Positions 11,374 to 24,027 of a stretch of DNA of 64,000 nucleotides are shown here, piece after piece. How positions within the stretch are numbered: position 1 is the stretch's first letter; the number at the start of each line of letters is the position of its first letter. This stretch comes from Doryteuthis pealeii (taxonomy: Eukaryota; Mollusca; Cephalopoda; Myopsida; Loliginidae), in assembly GCA_023376005.1 (NCBI GenBank), contig CM042176.1:16041779-16105778 (forward strand), given 5' to 3'. Position numbers and translations under genes: made by a program. The notes beneath the pieces were generated by a model. The model saw only the letters and a list, made by a program, of their open reading frames with translations, ran no database searches and was not told where the DNA came from.

Positions 11374-11856
11374 AGTAGAGGACTACAAATAGATGAATAT
11401 TTAATATTTGAGTGAGATTGATTCTCACTGGGTGCCACATACTTCTGGCCTTGTACTAAAGCTAAGCTTTTGTAAATAACTGCAAAATGATTAACACTTG
11501 TTCTAGAGGTCCAATTAATAAAAAAAAAAAAAATTAAAAAAAGATTTTCATAAAAATCACACACAGACACACACACACACATTTTTCTAGGCTCCTGTTC
11601 TGCAATATTATCTACAAAGTATTCACATGAAAATATTTTTAACAATAAGATTTTAAGAATCACGGATGAAACAAACACAAAAATTATTTACATCAATTTA
11701 GGTGTTCCATAAACCAAAAACAACACACCTTCATTTTAAGAATTTTTTTTCTTTTTTTAAATCTGGATTTTTTTTTTTTAGAGTGGGATGGGTTGGGGGT
11801 GGGGGCTGTCATCTGTGCTGAAGACAACATGTTAGAACTATTCATTTGCCAAAAGT

Positions 11857-12198
<342 letters not shown>

Positions 12199-12199
12199 A

Positions 12200-13970
12200 G
12201 GGGAAAAAAAGGAACAATAGAAAAGAGTAGAGAAATATTCTTAATTGTTTTAATTATTCTCTAAACATTTTGTGAATTGTTAATTGCCATTTTAAAACAC
12301 TCCTTTGTTGATTTATGCTAATTTATAATTCACATCGAGAATAGTTTGGTTGGTTGGATTTACGGCATGTAAACCCGTGTTGGGTTATTTTATGCTGAAG
12401 ACGTTTTGTTTTATTCATTCTTGATGGGTATTCAAAATTTTTTTTTTTATTTAAACAATTTTTTAAAACTCATTTTTTTTCCATTTAACCTATAGACGGT
12501 ACCCTAACAAGTTCTACCATTCTGGGTCAGAGTGGACCTGGGAGTAATGGCAATGAATGGGTAACACCATACTCCCCAGAGATGCAGTTTAATGACACAC
12601 CAAAACAGGACATTAAAACCGAGAGAGATTTTTTACATTTTTTTTTTTTGCATATACACAGGACTTGCCCCACCCTCTTTCTTTTTAGAGGGTTAGTTAA
12701 ACTCTTATCAAATCAATTTGAAATGAACTTTATATATAAGCTGTCTACAGTCAATTGGTATAATAATAACTGTAAATAAATGCAGGGTTTGTTTTTTTTT
12801 TGTCATTCCAGATCAGGCCGGTCCATCTAGAAAAGGCTACAATATTTTAATAGGCAAATTATAATCCACTATTCATCCACTTAAATTTTTAGAGAAATCT
12901 ATTATTTATTTATTCATACTGATTGAAACTAAGAGAAATTTTTTTTTTTCCTAATCATTGAAAATTGCTACAAAATAGTTTTGTTGAAAATAAGGGGGGG
13001 GCGGAGGTGGAGAGAAGTTGTGTTGTTTCATTCTTTCTTATATTCCTTCATTCATTCATTCTTAGATATTCTTTCATCCTTATATTCTTTTATTCTTATA
13101 TTTTCATCCATTCTTGAAAATTGCAAAATAATTTATCTAATTCAAAATAAAAGGAGTATTTACCCATAGCTGGAGGGGGAGAAGATAAGTTATATTGTTT
13201 TGTCTATTCTTATCAACAATTGCTAAATAGTTTACCTTATTGAAAATAAAGGCAGTTGGAGAGAAGGAGAGGAGAAGAGAAATTACAGTTTCATTCTTAT
13301 ATTCTTTCATTCTCATATTCTTTCATTAATTCTTATTGACAATTTCTAATTAGTTTATCTTATTGAAAATAAAAGGAAGTTGGAGAGGGGGAAGAGGAGA
13401 AGTGAAGAGGAGAAGTGAAGAAAAGAGCAAAGAATGTAAAATAGAGGGGGATTGAGTAAGAAAGAAACGGCTTCTGACAATGACAGCCATCTTTTTTCTT
13501 TTCTTTTTTTATTTTCACAAATGATAAGATGATTGGTTAAGACAACAGCCAATCAAAAGGTTGCATGAGATTTTAAAGAAAAGCAAAGGGTGTCTCTTTT
13601 GAGAGTTTAACTCATGTCTAGTTCTGTATATGACTCACAGGATACAAAAACAGAATAACAATGAACACAGAGGTTTTTTTTTTCAGCACAGATTTAATTT
13701 TGGGTTATAAGAATTCTAAATAAAGTCCCAGAATCACTAGTCTAGCCAATTTTGTCCAGTTAAAGAGACAGAGAAAGAAGGAGAGAAATAGAGAGAGAGA
13801 GTATGGTCCAGATATGTCAAAGACAGACCCAGAGAGAAGAGGGTTAGAAGTAGAAGAGATGAGGGTGACAAACTATGGGGGAGGCTGAGAAATCAAGTAG
13901 TTGATGATTTTTCCCGCCAATTATGGCACTGTACCGTTTTTTTGGGGGGGGTTTTTTCTCCATTGCAGAA
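12200..13970. other. 3' flank of ATP6V0D1, little structure
   Basis: Apart from a repeat G fragment (12345-12575) this stretch shows only homopolymers and repeats of the ATTCTTTCATTCTTATATT kind (13020-13340). It includes the presumed 3' UTR (about 13508-13973). No other gene is seen. Confidence 0.6.
13508..13513 (-). promoter_or_regulatory. Candidate poly(A) signal of ATP6V0D1
   Basis: An AATAAA hexamer on the minus strand lies about 460 bases past the stop codon, which would give a modest 3' UTR. In AT-rich sequence such hexamers occur by chance, so the choice is tentative. Confidence 0.25.
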
Positions 13971-13973
13971 AAA

Positions 13974-14135
13974 TTAGAAGATTGGAATGTAACTGTCAAT
14001 TTTGGCTCGATGGCGCTGAGCAACACACTCGGCGATCCAGATAATGTTGCGGCATTCTTGTTCTTTGAGCTTCAAATAAGAATAAAAGACTCCATAGTGG
14101 AATTGGTGCATGAAGGCGTTCCTCATGAGTTTCAC
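13974..14135 (-). CDS. ATP6V0D1: ATP6V0D1 coding exon 8 and stop
   Basis: The last coding exon has 53 codons plus TAA. It follows an AAAACAG acceptor and encodes [39 protein letters not shown] and the family-typical C-terminus IPIF. Confidence 0.96.
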   Translation of the reverse strand: MKLMRNAFMHQFHYGVFYSYLKLKEQECRNIIWIAECVAQRHRAKIDSYIPIF

Positions 14136-17100
14136 CTGTTTTGTTTTTTGTTTTTTTTTAAAGAAAAAAGAAAAAAAAAAAATCAAATTTTAGAAGCGTA
14201 AACACAATAAATGTTAAATACAAACTAGCAAATATATTCACCCTCAAGTATTTAAGTTTTAATGTAATAAAATTTCAAAATGGCGGCGCGATATTTTTTA
14301 TTGCTTACAAGGGGAGATAACTTAGGTGAGTTAGTTTACTTATTCAAACTACTAACGTAATCCCAAGAAAAAAAAATTATTCTAAGTTATTGTTAGATAT
14401 ACTAGCAAATATATACACCTTCCGGGTGCAAGTATTCAAGTTTTAATGTCATTAAATATCATATTAAATTAGAAAGGCTAATGAAAATAAATAAGAATGC
14501 AGATAAAAAGATTTGAAATAGAGAGGGAGGTATAATCGAAAAATAGAACAACTGAAACTTACTCTTCTATCACTCCGTCTATTGCTAAATTTTCCTAATT
14601 TAACTATTTAGTTAAATTAGACTATAAAGAATAAAATTACAGTTATTCCTTCTTGTTAATGGATTTCTTTTAAGATTTATCCAATATTTTTGCTCATATT
14701 CATCAAGATAAAACCAAACAATTAGAAATCAATAATACTAAGCATATATTTATTAAAATCAAATTTTTAATATCAATATGCAAATTAGCCTTCCCGTTCA
14801 CACTGTAAACCACTATTTCAATAATGAAATTTATAATATACAGTGCTCAGGTGCACCACAACTCAGGAACATGAATAGCATACAGTAATAATATACATGT
14901 ATGTGTGTGCGAGTGTACATATATGTGTGGATGGGAGTATTAGGTATAGCATTGGTGGACTACAGGAAGCATGGAGGCTTTGAAAGATGCAGTGTTTCAA
15001 CAGCCCATAATGGACACAGGCAGCTTATTCCATGCCTTGGCAACTATGAGCGTGAAAAAATGTTTCCGAAAGGCATGTGAGCTATGCTGTTTTCTGACTT
15101 TGTAGGCATATATAAATACAATTGCATGTTATTAGTATGTAGATATGGCCAACGGTATTAATAATGTAAGACAATTTTATTAATAACAGGTTTAAATAAA
15201 AATAAAATCAGGGAGAATGAGATGTTAATAACTAAGGGAACTGTGACTTGAGTAGTAATATAGTTTCGGTTACAGACAGAAAAATGCACAATCTCCATTA
15301 TAATAAGATTTCTACAGATAATGTTGTAAGGGTTAATTTCACATTTGCCTGAGGAGTTGTCTGCCTGTTTGGTGTCACTGGTTCCCGCTAGGGGCCTCGT
15401 GTATTTAAGCGGCTATTTCAAACTTCTTTTCCTCTTTTCTCTCTTTCCTCGCTATGAGACCACATGGGTTAGACAATTGTCATTCCCTTCTCGTTGTGGC
15501 TTCGGCCCTCAACGCTGGCCACTAGTCACTGTAAGTGATTTATACAGCATGGACTATTCTTAGTCTCATGTCTGTACCTTTATATTACGTGTACTTTTAT
15601 ATTATCTTGTCAGTGACTTTTATGTATGTATGTTTATGTACACTATTCTACCTTCTATTGTTTATCTATCTTGTGTATTCATGTGCTGTTATATAAAATA
15701 TTTTGTCCCTCAACCTGTGTCGGAGTTTGTTTGCGTTTCAACGAGTTATGACTTTGTCATAACCTTTGAATCTTACAATGTTAAAAACAAACAATAATTC
15801 CTAAATGACAATTGAAATTTACTGAAGCCCAAATTATTTTTTGCTATAAAATAGATCTTGGAATTTTAGGGAAACAAATCTTATAATAGAGATTCTGTGT
15901 CTGTCTGTAACCAAAACTATATCACTGCTTATGTCACAATTCCCTTACGTTTATCGATGAGTATTTATAGTCAAAATCATTAATACATTGAGTAAATCTT
16001 AATTATTAATGATGTCCATGAAAATTTGAGTAAGATTTGCCTCTCATCCCTCTTATGAGGGCGTGACACAAGGACATTTTTATGTGGGCCCACCCACAAG
16101 CCGAAGCTCATGGCTGGTAGGCACAAAAAATGCGTTGATCCTATTGGCATTCCTCCTCAAGGGGGTGCCTCAGGCACTGGGTAATAAACCCAGCCCTGCC
16201 CTGCCCCTTTAAATCAAGGGGGCAGGTGTTGCCTGGGGGGGATAGCGCCCTGGGATCAACACTGTTAATTTACATTAACAAACACAGGCCCGAATGGCCC
16301 ATGTTATTAGTCCTGCAAATATTAGTCCTAACAAATAAAGTAAGTCGTTGGGGTGGCCTGTCGGTATGAGCCATACAGCGAGGGAGTCTATCCCCTTTTC
16401 ACTAGCGCTAGACTAAGGAGATTGTTTTTGTGTCTAACAAATAAAGGTTTATATAATATATGGTGTGGCTAATTTGCATACTGGTTTAAGAAAACAGAGT
16501 TTAAATAAATATTCACTTGGTGTTATTGATCTGATATTATTGTTTTATTCTCCAACATGCTAAAATCAATCCTGTGAAAGATTTCCTATAGAAACCAATT
16601 AAAATAAGTGCAATCTTTTTATGTGTTCTTATTTAATTTCATTAGTCTTCCTAATATATTTAATTACATTAAAAGTTAAATTCTTATGCCTGGAGCTAGT
16701 AAAAAGTAATAAGAAGAAATGGAGTAAACTAGCAATAAAATCTATTAATAATGGAGATTCGCTTCCGGTTTTTGTCTGTAACAAAAATTACGTCACTGCT
16801 TACGTCACATTACCCAAAATAGTCATAACATAGAATAAATACACTCAAATTTGAACATGCAGCATTAGAGAGTCCTCATTGTTTTTTAAAAGAAGTTTTA
16901 ATAAATACATGACTGGTATTATATATCTATATATAGTTTGTTTTATTTTAATACATATTTAAGTTTACATTTCAAATTGTTTTATTTTTTAATCCTTTAA
17001 TGAATTTGATGATTTTACTTACTTAAGGTACAAACTGGCTGACATTGAATTTTTACTCCCACCCCTTAGGTAATATGTTTCAAAAATCTATTTTTACATC

Positions 17101-17362
17101 GCCCGGAGGGTGTTTTTTTATTTTGTACTATTAATAAAGGTGAGACTATTGGGATAAAAAGCAACAATAATAAGATGGGGTCAAACTAGTATAAGATGAA
17201 ATGCAAAAGTGTAAATCCTGAGTATCTGGTGTTGCTTATCTGCTAAATTCATATTTCTTATGAATGTTGTTACCTCAGCTAAATAATGGACCATTCCGTT
17301 TTTATGATAAAGAAAGAACGGGAAGAAAAGAACATGTTACACAGAAAAAATATATAATAAGA

Positions 17363-17434
<72 letters not shown>

Positions 17435-18951
17435 TTTTTTTTTTTTAAGTGAATGTTATAAAATATTCCAACTGAAGTTTCTTGCCGCAGTTGGAATATT
17501 TTATAACATTCGCTTTTAAAAAAAACGTATATTTAGCTCTTTTTATTGAGCACTTTTTAAATCGATTTTTATTAACCCAGAAGTAAATTTATTTGCTTCG
17601 TGGATTAGCAAAGATCCATAATATTATATATATATAGATAGATAGATAGGGTGATAACACTAATCTGTTTCAGTCAAACATAATGAAAAGCAAAGAAAGA
17701 AAAAAGTTTCAGAGCTAAATCAAGATTATTATACTTTTTACATATTGAACTATTACGCAATAGTTCTTAAGTAAACATATCAAATGTTGTAATAGTTAGA
17801 TTATCACACTGTGGTATATCCACAGGTCCTGCTAGTAATAAAATAATAGTAATAAGAGTGTATCAACTGAGTTTTGAGATAAAAAAGCAACAATAATAAG
17901 ATGGGGTCAAACTAGTAATGATAAAGGGTTTATACTGTGTTATACTGTCAAAGGTTGATTGTCAAAATCAATTTGAGTATTATTGAAAAAAATACGAACA
18001 GAAATTATATAAAAGATTTCACGTTAACTCTTTGCCTACTAAATGCCCCCAACAACTGTACCAAATTTTCTTGGTATATTTTACCTATATGATGGGATAT
18101 TTCAAAGTTCACTATCTATTCACCTCAGAACCCTTCTATTCAAATAAAAGTCCTATTATTATTGTTATTATTTATTATTGTTATTGTTATTATTATTTGC
18201 TCCTTTTGAGTCTTTCACTGGAGTCTGAGTGACAGCAAGTCTCCTCAGGTCTCCAGGACTATTCTGAGTATTCTGGCAGATTACAGCAGTGCAGTGTTCT
18301 GAATGGTTTCAACCCTTCCTCTGATTTCCAAACATTCCAGACCCTTTTCCAATCCTTTTGGGACCGTTCCAAGTGCACCAACTACAATTGGTATCACCTT
18401 CACTTTCATATTCCATAATTTTTTTAGTTCTCTGGCAAGGTCCAGATATTTGTCTATTTTTTCATTTTCCTTTAGCTTCACCCTGTGATCTGCTGGCACT
18501 GCAAAATCCACCAGTTGACAAGTTCTTTCTTTTTTGTTTATCAATACTAGGTCTGGTCTTTTTGCTGGGATAAGGTGATCCGTTTTTATTTCTAAGTCCC
18601 AGAGAATTTTATGCATTTCGTTCTCAAGAACAGATTCTGGTTTATGCATATACCATTTTTTTGCATGGTCAAAATTTAATTTTTTGCATAATTCCCAGTG
18701 GATCACCTTCCCAACCCAGTCGTGTCTAGTTTTGTATTCTTGTTGTGCTAGTTTGCTACATTCGCAGAGTATATGGTTTATAGTCTCATCTCTATTCCCA
18801 CAAAGTCTACATTTACTATTTTGTTGGGTCCTATCAATTTTCGCTTTGATGTAGTTTGTCATTATTATTGTTATTATTATTATTGTTATTATTGTTATTG
18901 TTATTATTATTATTATTATTATTATTGTTATTATTATTATTATTATTATTA

Positions 18952-18983
<32 letters not shown>

Positions 18984-19662
18984 GTTATTGTTATTATTAT
19001 TTATTATTATTATTGTTGTTATTATTATTGTTATTATTATATTGTTGTTCTTATTGTTATTGTTGTTGTTCTTATTGTTATTGTTGTTGTTCTTATTATT
19101 ATTATTGTTATTGTTCTTATTATTATTATTGTTATTGTTCTTATTATTATTATTGTTATTGTTCTTATTATTATTATTGTTATTGTTGTAATCTGAGTCC
19201 TTCTGCTGAATTATAATGAACTAACCATCAATTTTTGTACTTTGCTTGACAATAATGCGAGAACCATTGTGAGCGGCTTAAAGTAGGCAAAGAGTTAAAT
19301 ACATTAACAAACAAACAATTTACCTCATATTCAAAAAATCTGTCTTCGAGTGTCTTTTCTCCAGCATTTGTTCCAACGCCTTCAAATAATTCTTTGTATT
19401 CCTATAAAGAGAAATAAATACATATAGATATAAATAGATATATTTTTTTAATATATAAATGAATACATATAAAGTTTTTTCCTATAAGTCCAACATAAAG
19501 AAAGGGGAACCACTCTTGACTGATAAATTATTTATTTATTTTCCCATTAAACTAACCCTAAACCCATCTTTTTTCCTAGTAGATCAATTAATAAATAAAT
19601 AATTTATCAGTCAAGAGTGGTTCCCCTTTCTTTATGTTGGACTTATAGGAAATAACCACATA

Positions 19663-19714
<52 letters not shown>

Positions 19715-22700
19715 GAACACAAACACACACAAAACCTCCTACAGGCCAACAGGTGAAAGTAATAAAATTGGGGAAAAAAAAAAAAAAAAAAAAAAAAAAT
19801 CAGATGGGCCTAGAAAGTACACACACACAAATAAACAAACAAGCTACTGCTTAATAATAAAACAAAAAAGGGTAGGCCAAACCTGGAATGATAATACGAC
19901 ATTGGTGAACAGACAAACACACGCAGAGAATTTGGAAGATATAAGACACAAAGCAAAATGAACGATTACTAACAACAGCTTCAGTTTCAGAAATCTGTCG
20001 AAGAGATTTTTATCTCGAAATATTAAGAATAAACCAAAGGTTAACAAACAACAACCTTATTTTTCTTTACACTTGCATTGTGATAGCCTTCAAAACCAAC
20101 AACCAAATAAAATAAAAATACATATAAATAAATTTATTTAAAAACATTATTCACATAAACCTATACTACCATGCTCAAATTTGTGTGTGTGTGTGTGTGA
20201 TTGGTTGGATTTAATGGCATGTCAGCCCTTGTTGGGTTATTTTATGCTGAAGATGTTTTGTTTTATTCATTCTTGATGGGTATTCAAACATTGTTGGGAC
20301 TGATTTAGGGTCCAGAAGGGTTATCTTCCCTTGCCACCAGGTTTTCGCCAGTAGAGGGCTAGAGTATTTAAGGAGTAGCCTGGAAAAAGTCTATCTCTTA
20401 GGTCCGGCAACCACAGCACATGGTTTAGGTGCTTTGTGCCTCTGCTACTTAAGTGTGTGTGTGTGTGTGTGGGGGGGGGCTTTGCCCCCAAGCAAACTAT
20501 CAGTAAGTGACTAATTTCTACATGTAACTCTGTACAACTCTATTAGATCTTATTCCTACCCCCTTTATATATATTTATGTATCTGTTGTCTGTATCTTAC
20601 TGCACTTTGTCATGAGTATATGTATGCCTGTCTTGTATGTATTTATCCATGTGCTCACTAAATAAACACTATGTTATTATATATAAATTCTTTGTCGGGA
20701 ATATTTCATGTACACATATGTACCCACCTTGGAAGGTTACTTTGACCCTTCCAACTTATTATAAGAACTTTACATCTTATAGCACCATGAAAGAGGGCTT
20801 GAGAAGCAAACATTATTCCAGTGATGAGGAAGTGAAATCTGTTGTGAAGAAGTGGCTCAAAGAACAGTCAACAGAATTTTACGGGGCAGGGATACATGCT
20901 CTCATTCGAAGGTGGAACCTTGCTATTGAGAGAAACGGTGACTATGTGGAGAAGAAGGAATGTGATCCACAGGGGATCAGCTTCATTTTGATGTACGATA
21001 CATGTTCCTGTGTTGGTAATTATACCTGTCCTAAACAAAATGGCATTACTTTTTGACTTACCTATGTGGAGAAGTAGGGATGTGATCCACAGAGGACCAG
21101 CTTTATTTTGATGTATGATACATGTTTCTGTGTTGGTAATTATACCTGTCCTAAACAAAATGGCATTACTTTTTTGACTTGCCCTCGTAAATGAATAAAT
21201 AAAATAAATAAATAAAATGGGCAGAACTTACAGCATAATACTCAGCTACAGCTCTAACTTGTTCATAATCATCAGCTCTGGCCAACATACTCAGACCATC
21301 TGGGTAGAGCTTGCCCAGCCGGGGGTACAGTTTAGCTCGGTCATCTTTAGTCAATTCAGTTCCAAATGAATTTATGGTAATAACAAAGGCCCTTCGGTCA
21401 GCTTCAAACTGAAAACAAACAAAAACAATAACATTAATAGCAAAAATGGAACATCATAGTAAGATTTTAAATTTCACTTGATTTAACGGTGCAAAAATGT
21501 TAACATTGTTTTTCATTTATAATTTTTATTATTTCTGTAAGCTGAACATTTTTTCTTTAAATCATCAGGAGTTTTTTTTTTTTTTAATGTTTTTTCTTTC
21601 GAATGGTCAAACAATTTTCAAGATAATATTAACCTATATGCAAGTTTCAATGGAGGCACGTGGACTAATGGTTAGAAGTTGGCGAGCGTAATTTATGAGG
21701 AAGTGCGTCCCGGTTTCCTGCCTCAGAAATTGCTACCTGGTGACTATTAAAATAACGTCCCCAGCTATGTCGTCTTGGTGGTGTTACTTGAAAGAAAACA
21801 ACCAACTTAGGGCGTTAAATGTATTTTAGAGGGGGGGGGTTCTCTTCTTTTGTCGTAATTCTTATTTATTTATCATAATTTGTTTAGAAATTTATTTATA
21901 GAAATTTGTCGTAATTCTTGTTTATTTATAGAAATTTGGCGTAATTATGAGGAAGTGCGTCCCGGTCTCCTGCCGCAGAAATTGCTACCTGGTGACTATT
22001 AAAATATCGTCCCCAGCTATGTCGTCTCGGTGGTGTTACTTGACAGAAAACAACCAACTTAGGGCGTTAAATGTATTTTAGAGGGGGGGGGGGCTTCTCT
22101 TCTTTTGTCGTAATTCTTATTTATTTATCGTTATTTGTTTAGAAATTTATTCATAGAAATTTGTCGTAATTCTTGTTTAGATATGAAGATGGATATCTAT
22201 CTATCTACCTCAATTTGTTCATTTTTTACTTTGTTTATATATATCTATCCACCCATCTCCATTTGTTCATATCAAAAAAGAGAAGCCCCCCCCCCTCTAA
22301 AATACATTTAACGCCCTAAGTTGGTTGTTTTCTTTCAAGTAACACCGCCAAGACGACATAGCTGGGGACGTTATTTTAGTAGTCACCGGGTAGCAATTTC
22401 TGAGGCAGGAGACCGGGACGCACTTCCTCATAAATTACCAGATTTTGATTAGGGCAATAGTGTTAAAAATGTTATTATAATGGAGATTCAGTGTCTGAGT
22501 CTATATATAATTTATTTACCGCAGATCCCATGTATGTGGGTCAGGCACAAGACCCTATTAATGTGGGATCACCCTCAAACCGAAGCTAATGGGATGGCAG
22601 GCACAAAAAAATGTGTGGATCCCATCAGCATTCCTCTTCAAGGAGAGCACTTTAGGCACTGGTCATAAAACCCAGCCCTGCCCTTTTAAATCAAGGGTGC

Positions 22701-22810
22701 AGGTGTTGCCTGGGGGGATAGCCCCCTGGGATCACGCCGTTATTTATTACTTTACCAGTCCAGAGGCCAAAGCCACCGTACACAGCCCCCACAGGGCAGG
22801 TAAGTATATA

Positions 22811-22859
<49 letters not shown>

Positions 22860-23996
22860 ATACATACACACACACAGATGCTGATAGGTATGCATCCCCG
22901 ACACATAAAAATAAAAAATGACGCAGTAAAATTGTATTCATACATCCCAGCGATTTTCTTTCCTCATCATTTCAAGCTAACTATAAATACATCTCAATAG
23001 TTGCTTAGAATCGAAATTATGCAGTATAGGTTACAAGATAGGGGTTAGACAGCTTTAGTTATTTCCACAGATCATAAATAAAATCTTTACAATTTATTAA
23101 GAAACTTTAGTTGGGACCCATAAATTTTCACGGGGATTTATTCAAAGCAAATATGTGCGTCCCAGGATGCACTAAATCAAAAACCTATCAGCATCACTAT
23201 ATATATACATTAGACAAAACGTGACCCATTGGGTCACCCATTCAGCTCTGGGTAGATAATTGAGATTAGGGAAAAGGGAGTTAGCAAAGTGAATAAGATT
23301 TTTTTTAAATAAATATGGCCAAGCAAAACCTTATACGGCCTGACGGAAACCTTAAAATCATTTTGTTAGCTTCCTAAGAAAGAAAATGTTTGAGCTACGA
23401 GTTGCTGGTTGTGAAATTTAACATAGAAATACATTTCAAATTCTCCCAGCTCTCTCTCTCTCTATCTCTCTAGAGAAACTAACATTATATAACGAGGAGG
23501 TAGTCAAGAGATAACATAGAGGGAGAGAAAGAGATAGACACAGAGAAAAGTAAGAGATTGGTTGGTTTTTGACTTAATTGTAAATTATGACTAATTAGAA
23601 CCAATTAAAACATAATTTTTTTCAAACATAATTCAATCCTAAAAGTAAAGAATAATTTAGTATTATTTTTGTGTCATCATTAACTCTTAACATCCTGTTG
23701 AGAATTTTCTAAGTCCAGAGCCCCATTCCTATAAGGATTTATCAATAAATGGCTAAAAATGGCCTTTTCATTTAAAGTTACCTGCTATTTCTCTTTAACT
23801 TAAGACTTCTAAATATGTTTAATATTACATTTAAACAAAGTCTATCATTTGAGGCAGAATAGGAAAACAAACGTAATTTCCGTCCGGGCAGAATGAGGTG
23901 GTATAGGATGTTAAGGGTTACACTAAACAGTAAAAAAGCCCGAGACGACATAAGGCTTCCTCAAAGTGAAGCAAAAGTTGATTAACCCAGCTTTAG

Positions 23997-24027
<31 letters not shown>

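Larger units (their letters stand above)
15890..16699 (+). mobile_element. Diverged Helitron with nested repeats
   Basis: It starts TCTTATAATAGAG and ends GAGCTAG before T, with a degraded hairpin. The body is split by an unclassified repeat at about 16060-16260 and a SINE fragment at about 16340-16436. Confidence 0.55.

Noticed and set aside
11295..11678. 127-residue minus-strand frame
   Set aside because: It spans a SINE F fragment, poly(A) and homopolymers, with no domain similarity recognised.
17446..17516. Hammerhead motif in the 17.4 kb hairpin
   Set aside because: CTGAAGT and CTGCGGC appear near GAAAC but the core is wrong on both strands and the helices do not form.
18773..19216. 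147-residue frame of Tyr/Cys and a Leu/Ile-rich frame
   Set aside because: Both are read-through of the (ATT/GTT)n microsatellite.
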